Assembly (NCBI GenBank): GCA_002070945.1
Contig: MWEG01000004.1
Coordinates: 1 to 53,527 of the forward strand
DNA length: 53,527 nt
Origin: Lentisphaerae bacterium ADurb.Bin082
GTDB taxonomy: Bacteria; Verrucomicrobiota; Lentisphaeria; Oligosphaerales; Oligosphaeraceae
Direction of reading: 5' to 3'
The notes under the pieces are model-generated. The model saw only the letters and a program-made list of their open reading frames with translations. It searched no databases and was not told where the DNA came from. Position numbers and translations under genes: made by a program. This document shows, one piece after another, positions 26,165-35,341 of this stretch. The stretch's first letter is position 1, and every line of letters starts with the position of its first letter.

Positions 26165-26587
26165 ATGAATTTCAAGAAAAAAATCAGCGACACCACGCCT
26201 GGCTTTCAGATGGCGCCGATGATTGATATCATCTTCATCCTCCTGATTCACTTCATGATAGCGACCATTTTCGCGCAATGGGAAAACAAACTCGGAATCA
26301 CCGTGCCGACGGCTGACAGCGGCGCGCGCATCGAACGCCAGCAGGGCGAGCTGATCATCAACATCGACAGCGAAGGGCGAATCTACGTCAACAGCCTGGA
26401 AAAATCGCTCGAATACCTGGAAACGCTGCTGGCGCAGGTCGCTGACACCTTCATTGACCAGCCGGTCGTCATCCGTGCTGACATGAATACCCGCCACAAG
26501 GATGTCATCAAGGTGCTTGACCTCTGCACCAAGGTGGAAATCAGGCATGTCAACTTCGCCACCATCAAAGCGGAGGATGAGCCGTGA
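26165..26587 (+). CDS. ExbD/TolR-family transport energiser
   Basis: 140 residues, 20 bp after the ExbB-like gene, with GGAAGGGGG upstream. The single membrane helix near the N-terminus contains the expected aspartate (MAPMIDIIFILLIHFMIAT), which takes part in proton translocation in the family. The periplasmic part (GELIINIDSEGRIYVN ... QPVVIRADMNTRHKDVIKVL) is the usual ExbD/TolR fold. The stop overlaps the next gene's GTG start by 4 bp, so the three genes are one translationally coupled operon. Confidence 0.93.
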   Translation: MNFKKKISDTTPGFQMAPMIDIIFILLIHFMIATIFAQWENKLGITVPTADSGARIERQQGELIINIDSEGRIYVNSLEKSLEYLETLLAQVADTFIDQPVVIRADMNTRHKDVIKVLDLCTKVEIRHVNFATIKAEDEP

Positions 26588-29046
26588 GAGCGTCAATGGC
26601 CAGCATGCACGTGTTCCAGCGCCTCGGATTCTGCCTGGCCTGCCTCGCGGTTCTGCTGGGATTGCTTCCTGCGTCGACTCAAGCCCAGCACGCCGTCGAG
26701 CAGATCAACGACCCGGAAATCCAGTATAAGCACGCCCTTGGCCTGTTGCGTCGCCAGTTTTATGACCTGTCCGAACCGCAGTTCCGGCTGTTCCTGGAAA
26801 AATTCCCTGGCCACGCCTTGAGCGCGAACGCCAGCTATCATTTGATCCAATGCCTGCGCTTCCAGAACAAGACCGCCGAAATGTTGACGGCAATCCGGCG
26901 GTTTCGGGAGCAATGGCCGCAGCACGATGAAATGACGATGCTGACGCTCCTGGAGGCCGACACGCTGTTCGGCGCCGGCGACTATGCCGCCGCAGCCGCC
27001 TGTTACCAACAGCTGACGCAAGTCGGCGACCAGCAACGCCAAGAACAAGCGAAATACTTCCTGGCGCAATGCCATGCCCAGACCGGCCGCGCCGAAGAAG
27101 CGATGGCTTTACACCGCGAACTGGATGCCCTGCCGTTGCAGGACGACCGGCCGTACCGCTTCTACGCCAAGTTCGAACTGGCCTGGATACACCAGCGTCA
27201 AAACCACTTCGATAAAGCTGAAGCTGGCTTCGCCCGCCTGGCCGACCATGCCGCCACACCTGAGACGTTGCTGGCCGACACGCTGTACCACCTCGGCGAT
27301 GTCAGGCTGCGCCTCAAACAGTACGACCAGGCTCTCGCCGCATTTGACCGCTATGTCGTGCAATTCCCCGATGGCATTCATGGCAGCGCCGCCCGAAAAT
27401 GCCGAATCACCATCCATGCCAATGCCGGAAATCACGACCGCTGCCTGGAATTGCTCCAGGATTGGCGGGAAAAATACCCCTCGGAAAGCGATTGTGAAAT
27501 GGACTTCCTGCATGGCTACTGCCTCATGAAGAAAGAACAAGTCGAGGAAGCCATTCCGTTTTTTGTAAGGGTCGGCGCCGACCCCGCCGTCCCGACCATG
27601 ACTAGGCGGAACGCCCGGCTCTTGGCGATCCGCTGCCAGCTGTTGGCTAAGCAACATGCGGCGGCGCTGGCCAGCATTGAAGGCTTTTTGGCTGATTATC
27701 CAAAAGCCTCGGAAAAGGGCGACGTGTTCATCTGCCAAGGTGAAGCAGCTGACGCCAGCGGCAAGCCGGACGAGGCGGAGCAGGCGTTCCGAGCCGCCAT
27801 GGTCTTCTTCAACGACGACCTGGAGAACTATCAGCAGGCAGCTGACCGCTTAGTCGATGTGATGGCAAAACGAATGAAATGGGCCGAGGGCGCCGCCATC
27901 CTCCGCCAGATGTCCACCCGCCCAGGGCTGCCAAACCGAGCCAACTACCGGCTGCGAGCCGGAGAATTCGAAATTCAGGCGGGCAACCTGGCGGCCGCGC
28001 AGGCCGACTTGCAGCTGGTCATAGATGAATTCGGCGCGGATGCCGCCGCCGTGCGCGCCGCCCGCAGTCATTTGCTGCGCATCGCCGTGCAAAACAGCAA
28101 CTTTGCCGTAGCCCAGAAGCATGCCGAAGACCTGATGCAGGATTGCCCGCCAGATGAATATGGGACCCTGGCCTACAGCCTGGCGGTGTTCCACTACAAT
28201 CAAGGCAACCTGGACAAGGCACTGGCCACGCTGAGCCAAGCCATGACCCACCCAGGACTGACGCCCGTACAGGCCCGCAACTTGCAGACGTTCTATGGGC
28301 GCGTGCTGCTCGAAAGCGGCGATTCGCAACAAGCCCGGAAAATAGTCGCCCAGCTGCTGACTTATCCGGAAGCGGAGATGCGCGACGTGCTGACGCCGTC
28401 TTTCCTGTTCAAGGCCGGCGATCTCTGCGAACAGGAAAACGACTGGAACCAGGCGGAAGCCATCTGGCGCCGCCTGGCTAGTTATGAACATGAGCCGATT
28501 TGGAGCTACCGCAGCAAAATCAGGCTGGCACAGGTGCATATACTCAAAGGACAGCTGGAAGAAGCGGAAAACCTCCTCGCCAACCTGGCGGAAAGCCTGA
28601 ACGACAACCAAGACCAAACTACCGCGCCACGCCAGGAATTGTTCTCACTGCTGGCGGAAACCCAGCTGCTGAGGAAACGAACCAGCCAAGCCCTGGTCAC
28701 AGCCAGCAAAGCACTGACGTTCACCGACGGCGATGAACGTTCCCTGGCAAGAACGCGATGGGTGCTGGCTAAAATTCTGTTCGAAGACGAGAACAATCCG
28801 AGCGAGGCGTTGTCGTATGCAATGAAATGCTATGTCTTGGCCAATGACCCGGTTTACACCCCTAGGGGCATCCTGCTCACTATCCGGATTTTCCTGGCTC
28901 AAAATCGCCAGCGGGACGCATTGTCAGCCTGGCGCGAGCTGGAAGCGCTCTATCCAGCTTGGGCAGGACAGGAAAGAGGCAGTGACGACATCAAGGCCAT
29001 GCTGGAAGCGGCCAGCCAAGAAAAGGAAGCGCCTGCCCAGCCTTGA
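26584..29046 (+). CDS. Secreted TPR-repeat protein coupled to ExbB/ExbD
   Basis: 820 residues; the GTG at 26584 has GAGG upstream, and an ATG at 26596 or 26605 is also possible. A signal peptide (LGFCLACLAVLLGLLPAS) is followed by many tetratricopeptide repeats over the full length (for example YALGLLRRQFYDLSEPQFRL-like units, DTLYHLGDVRLRLKQYDQA, YSLAVFHYNQGNLDKAL). In planctomycete- and PVC-type operons a TPR protein often accompanies ExbB/ExbD, so it is probably the periplasmic effector or scaffold moved by the channel. No enzyme motif is visible. Confidence 0.88.
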   Translation: MRASMASMHVFQRLGFCLACLAVLLGLLPASTQAQHAVEQINDPEIQYKHALGLLRRQFYDLSEPQFRLFLEKFPGHALSANASYHLIQCLRFQNKTAEMLTAIRRFREQWPQHDEMTMLTLLEADTLFGAGDYAAAAACYQQLTQVGDQQRQEQAKYFLAQCHAQTGRAEEAMALHRELDALPLQDDRPYRFYAKFELAWIHQRQNHFDKAEAGFARLADHAATPETLLADTLYHLGDVRLRLKQYDQALAAFDRYVVQFPDGIHGSAARKCRITIHANAGNHDRCLELLQDWREKYPSESDCEMDFLHGYCLMKKEQVEEAIPFFVRVGADPAVPTMTRRNARLLAIRCQLLAKQHAAALASIEGFLADYPKASEKGDVFICQGEAADASGKPDEAEQAFRAAMVFFNDDLENYQQAADRLVDVMAKRMKWAEGAAILRQMSTRPGLPNRANYRLRAGEFEIQAGNLAAAQADLQLVIDEFGADAAAVRAARSHLLRIAVQNSNFAVAQKHAEDLMQDCPPDEYGTLAYSLAVFHYNQGNLDKALATLSQAMTHPGLTPVQARNLQTFYGRVLLESGDSQQARKIVAQLLTYPEAEMRDVLTPSFLFKAGDLCEQENDWNQAEAIWRRLASYEHEPIWSYRSKIRLAQVHILKGQLEEAENLLANLAESLNDNQDQTTAPRQELFSLLAETQLLRKRTSQALVTASKALTFTDGDERSLARTRWVLAKILFEDENNPSEALSYAMKCYVLANDPVYTPRGILLTIRIFLAQNRQRDALSAWRELEALYPAWAGQERGSDDIKAMLEAASQEKEAPAQP

Positions 29047-29179
29047 GTCGGCCAGGGAAAAGCTGGGATTTTTTGGCAAAAATCATAAACCGGCGTTATA
29101 TTGAGTAATTCATGTAAATTAAATATAGAGCACCTGTTGCGCTCGGCTCGTCAAACCATATCCAGAAGGTGAGAGGCCC

Positions 29180-29710
29180 ATGAGTGTTAAAATCACTATT
29201 CTTTCAGAGCAGATGCGGGGGGCGTCGTTTGCATTGAACAACGAGCGCTATACGATTGGCCGCTCGGACAGTGCCGATGTCTGCATTCCCGACCCGACTA
29301 TCAGCGGTCACCATTGCACTTTGATCCAGCTGGAGCCGGATGTCTACGCTGTCCGCGACGAGGGCAGTACGAACGGCACCCGCGTCAATGGCGAGAAAGT
29401 CACGACCGAGGCTGTTCATCTCAAGCATGGCGACTTGCTCCAGGTCGGCGGCGTTGAAATCTTGTACGACAACGCGCAGGAACACCGATATGAATCGCGC
29501 TCCTTGACCGTCATCAACCTGGAAGACACCGGCACCATTGAAGTGTCGGCCGAAACCATGAAAAACCTGGCCGGCAAGGCAAAAGGGAAAAAGAGCACAG
29601 CCTTGCGGGAAAATCCCAAGCATCACACGATCATGATTCTGATTCTTTCCCTGCTGGGGGTGTTGACGGTAATCGGACTGGTCCTGATGGTGCTCAGGTG
29701 CTCAAAATGA
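29180..29710 (+). CDS. FHA-domain protein with C-terminal membrane anchor
   Basis: 176 residues. The FHA domain fills residues ~5-105 with the classic YTIGRSDSADVCIPD, SGHHC and STNGTRVNG motifs for phosphothreonine-peptide binding. A linker and then one membrane helix (TIMILILSLLGVLTVIGLVL) end the protein, so the FHA domain faces the cytoplasm. GGTGAGAGG precedes the ATG. The partner kinase is not in this window. It lies 133 bp after the TPR gene, so it may be a separate unit. Confidence 0.93.
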   Translation: MSVKITILSEQMRGASFALNNERYTIGRSDSADVCIPDPTISGHHCTLIQLEPDVYAVRDEGSTNGTRVNGEKVTTEAVHLKHGDLLQVGGVEILYDNAQEHRYESRSLTVINLEDTGTIEVSAETMKNLAGKAKGKKSTALRENPKHHTIMILILSLLGVLTVIGLVLMVLRCSK

Positions 29711-30001
29711 TGAACAGCAAGTAACCCATCGGGATACAGCATCCGCCGTCAATTGCCGAAGGCCCCCCGAGATGGCTAACTTTATGGCGTTGTCGGCGGC
29801 TTGATTTTTCCGGCTTAGCCGATTCCATATTAACGGCCGCTGCTCAGGGCGTGCCATGCTGTCGCCTGCCGGCAGCGATGAGAGCCTTCATTTCGTCCTT
29901 CCATGCCGCCTTCCAGGCCGGATGCCATTCTGGAACTGGCCGACAGCTCACCGTTTCCCGCCTTGTATTGTCCGTGTCTTTCCAACAACCCGGAAGATTC
30001 C

Positions 30002-31990
30002 ATGTCTGACGACTATCCTAACAAAAAAGACGATCTCGCACCCAGCAACCGCCGGATGATGGCGCCTAAAAAACAGCTGTTTCTGTGGATGATCCTGATT
30101 TTTCTGGCACCTGCCATGATCATGCTGTTCCGCTCTGACCCAGGCGGCAGAGCCGTGCTGCTGAAACAGTCGCAATACGAGGATTTCCTCCGAGCCGGAC
30201 GCATCCGCAGCGCCGTTGTCGAAGAACAGTCTTCCAGCAACATCCAGGTGCTGGTCGGCGACTATTGGCCGGAAAACGTGCCTGTCGGCAGCGACGAGGG
30301 CTTGCAGCGCTACCGCACTAAGGTCGTCTACACAGAGTCCTTTGACAAGGAATTGCGCCAGTATTGCCAAGTGCGAGAAGCCAAGCAGGCCAACAACCTG
30401 ATGACCAACATCCTCCTCTCCGTGCTGCCGATTCTGCTGCTGATTGGCGTCTTCTATTTCATGTTTTCCCGGCAGATGCGCTCTGTCAACCGAGGCGCCC
30501 TGCAATTCGGCAAAAGCCGCGCCAAAATGCTCAATCCAGCCCAGGAAAAAATCACTATGAAGGACGTGGCCGGCATCAACGAGGCCAAGGAGGAAATGCA
30601 GGAAATCGTCGAATACTTGAAAGACCCGCATCGGTTCCAGCGCTTGGGCGGCCGGATTCCTCGCGGCGTCCTGATGGTTGGCCCTCCTGGAACCGGAAAG
30701 ACCTTGCTGGCCAAGGCGATTGCCGGGGAAGCCGATGTGCCGTTCTTCTCCATCAGCGGCTCTGACTTCGTGGAAATGTTCGTCGGCGTCGGTGCAAGCC
30801 GGGTGCGCGACATGTTCGAGGACGGCAAGAAACACGCCCCCTGCCTGATTTTCATTGACGAGATCGACGCTGTCGGCCGTTCCCGCTTCAGCGGCATCGG
30901 CGGCGGACACGATGAGCGTGAGCAAACCTTGAATGCCCTGCTCGTGGAAATGGACGGATTCGAGCCGAATTCCGGAGTCATCGTGCTGGCGGCGACCAAC
31001 CGTCCGGACGTGCTTGACCCGGCCTTGCTGCGACCCGGCCGCTTCGACCGCCAAATCGCCATTGATTTGCCGGATTTGCGCGGGCGCTTCGAGATTCTGA
31101 ACATCCATGCCCAGAAGGTCAAAATGGACCCTGACGCCGACCTGCGGGTGATCGCCCGCGGCACCCCCGGCTTCAGCGGCGCTGACTTGGCCAACTTGCT
31201 CAATGAAGCAGCGCTTTTAGCCACCAGGACCAACAAGGAAATGGTCGGCATGATTGAATTGGAAGAGTCGCGTGACAAGGTGCGCTGGGGCAAAGAACGA
31301 CGCAGCCGGAAAATCGACGAAAAGGAACGCCGGCTGACCGCTTATCACGAAGCCGGGCATGCCCTGGTCAGCATGCTCTGCGAACACTGCGAGCCTTTGC
31401 ACAAGGTCACGATTGTGCCGCGTGGCGTCGCCTACCTGGGAGCGACCATGCAGCTGCCGGAAGAAGACCGCTACACAGCCGCGCAAAGCGAATTGCTCGA
31501 TATGATCACTATGACCATGGGCGGACGAGTCGCGGAAATCCTGGTGTTCAAGGAATTGACCAGCGGCGGCGCCATGGACATCCGCCAAGCTACTGACATA
31601 GCCAAGAAAATGGTCTGCCAATGGGGCATGAGCGAAAAAATGGGTCCGCTCAACTACATCGGGCGCGAAGAACATATCTTTATTGGCCGTGACCTTACCC
31701 GCAGCGAGGACTACAGCCCAGAGACAGCCCGTGAAATTGACTTGGAAATCCGCAGAATCGTCGAAACCTGCGAACAACGAGCCATGCAACTGCTCAGCGA
31801 CAACCGCCAAAAATTGATTCTTCTGGCTGAAACCCTGCTGACACGCGAATCCCTGACCGGCAGCGAAGTCTACGAGCTGCTGGGAATGACCATGCCGCCG
31901 CCCCAGAAGCCAGTCGATGACCTGAGCCAAGAACTCGGACTGGACGATGTGGCGCCAGCGACCAGAGCGCCAACCAGCGACGCTGAGTAG
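30002..31990 (+). CDS. ftsH: ATP-dependent zinc metalloprotease FtsH
   Basis: 662 residues from the ATG at 30002, chosen because the FtsH N-terminal helix ([18 protein letters not shown]) starts just after it; earlier in-frame residues are not family-like. Two membrane helices (residues ~22-40 and ~136-156) flank a periplasmic domain. The AAA+ domain has Walker A GPPGTGKT, Walker [13 protein letters not shown] and the second region of homology [20 protein letters not shown]. The protease site is [10 protein letters not shown], with the third zinc ligand region downstream. It degrades membrane and regulatory proteins. Length and motifs are normal. The tail is proline-rich. Confidence 0.97.
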   Translation: MSDDYPNKKDDLAPSNRRMMAPKKQLFLWMILIFLAPAMIMLFRSDPGGRAVLLKQSQYEDFLRAGRIRSAVVEEQSSSNIQVLVGDYWPENVPVGSDEGLQRYRTKVVYTESFDKELRQYCQVREAKQANNLMTNILLSVLPILLLIGVFYFMFSRQMRSVNRGALQFGKSRAKMLNPAQEKITMKDVAGINEAKEEMQEIVEYLKDPHRFQRLGGRIPRGVLMVGPPGTGKTLLAKAIAGEADVPFFSISGSDFVEMFVGVGASRVRDMFEDGKKHAPCLIFIDEIDAVGRSRFSGIGGGHDEREQTLNALLVEMDGFEPNSGVIVLAATNRPDVLDPALLRPGRFDRQIAIDLPDLRGRFEILNIHAQKVKMDPDADLRVIARGTPGFSGADLANLLNEAALLATRTNKEMVGMIELEESRDKVRWGKERRSRKIDEKERRLTAYHEAGHALVSMLCEHCEPLHKVTIVPRGVAYLGATMQLPEEDRYTAAQSELLDMITMTMGGRVAEILVFKELTSGGAMDIRQATDIAKKMVCQWGMSEKMGPLNYIGREEHIFIGRDLTRSEDYSPETAREIDLEIRRIVETCEQRAMQLLSDNRQKLILLAETLLTRESLTGSEVYELLGMTMPPPQKPVDDLSQELGLDDVAPATRAPTSDAE

Positions 31991-32012
31991 TCATGAACGC
32001 GCCAGGTCGCAT

Positions 32013-32062
32013 GTAGTCCAGGCGCCGGCCTGCCGTATGTAGTCCAGACCCCAGCCTGCTGT
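32013..32062. repeat. Two tandem GTAGTCCAG-AGCCTGC units
   Basis: GTAGTCCAGGCGCCGGCCTG (32013 on) and GTAGTCCAGACCCCAGCCTG (32039 on), 26 bp apart. It is the same family as GTAGTGCAAGCCTCAGCTTG at 38852 and, inverted, the array at 39962-40318. Each unit is a small palindrome. Confidence 0.65.
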
Positions 32063-32080
32063 CCAGATTTCATTTCCGCC

Positions 32081-33463
32081 ATGTACGACGTGATTATCAT
32101 CGGGGCCGGCTTGTCCGGAATCAGTGCGGGAGTGCGCCTGAGCTACTATGGGCGCAAGGTGCGCATCCTGGAAAGGCAGCTGTATCCCGGCGGTTTGAAC
32201 AGCTATTATGAACGCGGCGACCGCACGGTTGATGTCGGCTTGCACGCCCTGACCAATTTCGTCCCTGAAGGCGTCCGCAACGCGCCGCTGAACACGTTCC
32301 TGCGGCAGATGCGGATTCGGCGCCACGAGCTTGACTTGTGTCCTCAGACTTTTTCTGAAATCATCTTCCCGCAGTGTTCCCTGCGCCTGGACAACGATTT
32401 CGCCGCCTTTGCCGCCCAAGTGGAACGCCTTTTTCCGGACGAGGCCGCCGGCTTCCGACGTTTATGCGAGCGGATTCGCCAGACTGACGCCTTGTCGCCG
32501 ACAGCGCCCGAGCTTTCGGCCCGAGCCATCCTGAATGAATACTTGTCCTCATCCCTTCTGCAAGACATGCTGCTGTGCCCGGTGATGCTGTATGGCAATC
32601 CCCAGGCCGAGGACATGGACTTCAATCAATTCTGCATCATTTTCCGGAGCGTCATCTTCGAGGGCTTTGGTCGGCCGCGTCATGGCATGAAGCCTTTCCT
32701 GGACTGCCTGCTAAAACGCTTTTTCGACCAGGGCGGCGAATTGTCTCTTGGCGTCGAGGTGACCAGGCTGATCGTCCGCGACGGCCGCATCGCCGCCGTA
32801 GTGACCGACCAGGGGGAAGAATTGCATGCGGACGCGGTGCTGTCCTGCGCCGGCGCCCTGGAAACAGCCCGGCTGTGTTCGATTCCGCCGCCAGAACTGG
32901 CCTCTTTCCCTGCCGGCCCTATCGGCTTCTGCGAAACCATGTTCGAACTGAACCGCCGACCGCGTGAACTCGGCCTGGAAGCCTGCGTGATTTTCCGCAA
33001 TTGCCAGGAGCGCTTCCAGTTTTCTCCCCCGGCCAAGGACGTCGACCTTTCCTGCCAAATCATTTGCATGCCCGGCAATTATCAGCAATGCGACGACATC
33101 GCTGATGCCAACACCGTGCGCGTGTCTGTCCTGGCCTCGCCAGCCAGGTGGCTTGCTCTGCCTTCAGGTGCTGTCTATGACAAGGCCAAAAGCAATGTCG
33201 TCAATGCCCAAATCGCCTTGATGGAGGCCTGGAAGCCCGGCTTCGCCGATGCAATCGTCGGCTGGGAGATGTTCACGCCCAAGACCATTGAGCGCTTCAC
33301 CGGCCGTGTCAACGGGGTCATCTACGGCAGCCCACGCAAGTTGCGCCAAGGCGCCAGCGACGATTTAAGCAATTTGTTCATCTGCGGCGCTGATCAGGGC
33401 TTTTTGGGCATTGTCGGCGCCTTGATGAGCGGCGCGGCCATCGCCAACCGCCATCTGCTGTGA
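32081..33463 (+). CDS. CrtI/retinol-saturase-like FAD-dependent oxidoreductase
   Basis: 460 residues. The N-terminus is a full FAD-binding dinucleotide motif (DVIIIGAGLSGISAGVRLS ... ILERQLYPGG), followed by GLHALTNF; the C-terminus has LFICGADQGFLGIVGALMSG, the family's second FAD-contacting block. Relatives desaturate or isomerise carotenoids or related lipids, but no other carotenoid gene is near, so the substrate is open. The ribosome-binding site is weak. A GTAGTCC repeat pair lies between ftsH and this gene. Confidence 0.85.
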   Translation: MYDVIIIGAGLSGISAGVRLSYYGRKVRILERQLYPGGLNSYYERGDRTVDVGLHALTNFVPEGVRNAPLNTFLRQMRIRRHELDLCPQTFSEIIFPQCSLRLDNDFAAFAAQVERLFPDEAAGFRRLCERIRQTDALSPTAPELSARAILNEYLSSSLLQDMLLCPVMLYGNPQAEDMDFNQFCIIFRSVIFEGFGRPRHGMKPFLDCLLKRFFDQGGELSLGVEVTRLIVRDGRIAAVVTDQGEELHADAVLSCAGALETARLCSIPPPELASFPAGPIGFCETMFELNRRPRELGLEACVIFRNCQERFQFSPPAKDVDLSCQIICMPGNYQQCDDIADANTVRVSVLASPARWLALPSGAVYDKAKSNVVNAQIALMEAWKPGFADAIVGWEMFTPKTIERFTGRVNGVIYGSPRKLRQGASDDLSNLFICGADQGFLGIVGALMSGAAIANRHLL

Positions 33464-33502
33464 AGCCGACCGCGCAGCCGATAGTGACAGTCGCGGCCGG
33501 CT
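33464..33502. terminator. Hairpin between convergent genes
   Basis: AGCCGACCGCG (33464-33474) pairs with CGCGGCCGGCT (33492-33502), 10 of 11 pairs, starting two bases after the CrtI-like stop and ending 9 bp before the Gfo/Idh stop. There is no T-run, so it is a weak candidate for a two-way terminator. Confidence 0.4.
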
Positions 33503-33511
33503 GGTGCCACT

Positions 33512-34615
33512 TCAGGACAACGTCACTTCCGCGTCGAGACTGATGGACTTATATGCGGCATTCATCACCCGGATGGCCGCGAACGAATCCGCCAGGGTCG
33601 TCTCTGGCCGCGAGCGCTTGCCGCTGATGCAGTCAGTGAAACACCCCAGGAGCGAATGCATGGGGTCCAAGCTCAGGCGCGGTGTGCCGTCAACGATGAG
33701 CCGGTTCGGCGAGACGTAATTGCTGCCGACAATGTAGGAATGGCGGTCAAAGTAGTCGCAGGCAAAGTAGCCCTTGGTGCCGGTGACCTTCAAATTGCAT
33801 TCTAACGCCTTGGGCCACAGCAGCCGCCGCGTCGCAACCTGCTCCTCAAGATTGGTGTAGGACGGGTTGATAAAGCAGATCACGCCGTTGTCCAGTGTGC
33901 CGGTGATTGCGACATGGTCTTCGACCGCGAGGTGGGAACGCTGATTTTCCGCCGACATGGCGCGAACCGCAGCAAATTCCCGTCCAGTCAGCCAGCGAAT
34001 CAAGTCAAAGGGATGGGGATGGTCGGTCAGCGCCCCGCCGCGATACGTCCTGGCACCGGGCCGGATAGGGACGATGCTGCCGTAGGACAAGAGCGGGTCA
34101 CCCCAGTTCAGGAAATAATTGCACGGGGACTGCGAGATGTTAGTGAGATAGATCGAGGTGATGTCACCCAGCACGCCGGATTGGATGATCTTGCGAGCGT
34201 ACTGGAACTGCGGGTTGAAGTGAAGCTCCAGCTCGCATTGAATGACCCTGGGATAGGTGTCGCCAATCGCCACCATCTCCCGGCACTCGTCTTCATTCAT
34301 GGAAATCACCTTCATCATGTAGATGTGCAGACGCCGTTCCACCGCCGCCTTGAACATCTCAAAGTGATCCCGATTGTCACTGCCGATGATGACGGCCTCA
34401 GCCTCTGGATGAGACGCCAGCATCTCCTGGTAATCGGTGTAGAACGCCACATCTGGCTTCGCGGCCAGCATGTCACGGTCGCGGTTAAGGCGGGCAGCGT
34501 CAAAATCGCTGACTGCAACCAGGTTCACCAGCGAATTGCTCTGGCCGGCGCCGCGCAGATACCCGGGCACATGCGGATTGGCGCTGCCAGCCACCATGAT
34601 TTTCAACTTGCTCAT
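33512..34615 (-). CDS. Gfo/Idh/MocA-family oxidoreductase with altered EKP motif
   Basis: 367 residues, AAAGGAG before the ATG. An N-terminal Rossmann domain (KLKIMVAGSANPHVPGYLRG, AVIIGSDNRDHFEMFKAAVE) is followed by the alpha/beta sugar-binding domain (LLSYGSIVPIRPGARTYRGG ... HPHPFDLIRWLTGREF). The family acts on sugars, inositols or their derivatives with NAD(P). The usual E-K-P catalytic/cofactor motif after the fourth strand is replaced by M-K-V (IYMMKVISM), so activity may be changed. It overlaps the 217-residue gene upstream by 4 bp (ATGA). A role in sugar or polyol metabolism together with the neighbouring block is inferred. Confidence 0.88.
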   Translation of the reverse strand: MSKLKIMVAGSANPHVPGYLRGAGQSNSLVNLVAVSDFDAARLNRDRDMLAAKPDVAFYTDYQEMLASHPEAEAVIIGSDNRDHFEMFKAAVERRLHIYMMKVISMNEDECREMVAIGDTYPRVIQCELELHFNPQFQYARKIIQSGVLGDITSIYLTNISQSPCNYFLNWGDPLLSYGSIVPIRPGARTYRGGALTDHPHPFDLIRWLTGREFAAVRAMSAENQRSHLAVEDHVAITGTLDNGVICFINPSYTNLEEQVATRRLLWPKALECNLKVTGTKGYFACDYFDRHSYIVGSNYVSPNRLIVDGTPRLSLDPMHSLLGCFTDCISGKRSRPETTLADSFAAIRVMNAAYKSISLDAEVTLS

Positions 34616-35265
34616 GACAACGCTCCTTTGATCAAGCTGTTGATGGCTCGCGCATTTAATGGGCCCTGGACGACCGGATCCTTGTCCAATGTCATGCGGG
34701 CAGCCGTGTTAAAGCGCAGCTGCATCTGTTCAATGGGACCCCGGGCCGGTTCCAGCAGATGCGATTCTGCGATCAGGTTGGCGTCCAGGTGATCGGCCGT
34801 GGCCAGGAGCATGCCCTCTTCATTGCAGTGTCCGACCAGAGGATGGTTGCTGACATGGCCGTGGGTGAAGTTGGCGCGCAACGTACACATATCCGACATT
34901 GTGTCGGGCAGGCATTCATTCATCTCAATTTCAGCGACTACGCCATGGGTGAATCCGAGCAGAGCGAAAAGGTTGTTCTGGCCAGCAGCCCTGGTGATGT
35001 GCAGCCCGGCAAACGGCGCATCAGCCAGTACCTGCGCACCGTCTATAATCGCCGCCAGCACGTCATAGAGGAATTCAGCTTCGGAAACGGCTGCTCGGGC
35101 TGGGCGAAGCCAGGTGAAGCGCAATGACCGCAGCTGACCACAGCTGTTTTCCTTGATCGCACTCTGGATGCGCTCCAGAATCGGGCTTTTCCGCCAGATA
35201 AACGCGGTGATAAAATCGCCATCTGTGCGACTGGCCGCTTGGCTGGGAGAGAGGATGGGAATCAT
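34612..35265 (-). CDS. Half-size Gfo/Idh-like partner protein
   Basis: 217 residues, GGAAGG upstream of the ATG. It has no Rossmann glycine motif. The sequence (RIQSAIKENSCGQLRSLRFT ... EAEFLYDVLAAIIDGAQVL) resembles the C-terminal, substrate-binding half of Gfo/Idh/MocA proteins, where such a segment normally follows the nucleotide domain. It is translationally coupled to the full-length Gfo/Idh gene that follows it. It may be a non-catalytic subunit or a relic; no frameshift remnant of a Rossmann half is visible upstream. Confidence 0.7.
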   Translation of the reverse strand: MIPILSPSQAASRTDGDFITAFIWRKSPILERIQSAIKENSCGQLRSLRFTWLRPARAAVSEAEFLYDVLAAIIDGAQVLADAPFAGLHITRAAGQNNLFALLGFTHGVVAEIEMNECLPDTMSDMCTLRANFTHGHVSNHPLVGHCNEEGMLLATADHLDANLIAESHLLEPARGPIEQMQLRFNTAARMTLDKDPVVQGPLNARAINSLIKGALS

Positions 35266-35341
35266 AGTTTTCCTTCCGGGTTAAAAACATGGCGGCGACG
35301 AGGGCAGGCTGCCCCCTGCAACCGCCCCGAGAACGACGTGA

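Noticed and set aside
29948..31108. 386-codon minus-strand frame opposite ftsH
   Set aside because: Antisense to an unmistakable ftsH; no recognisable motif.
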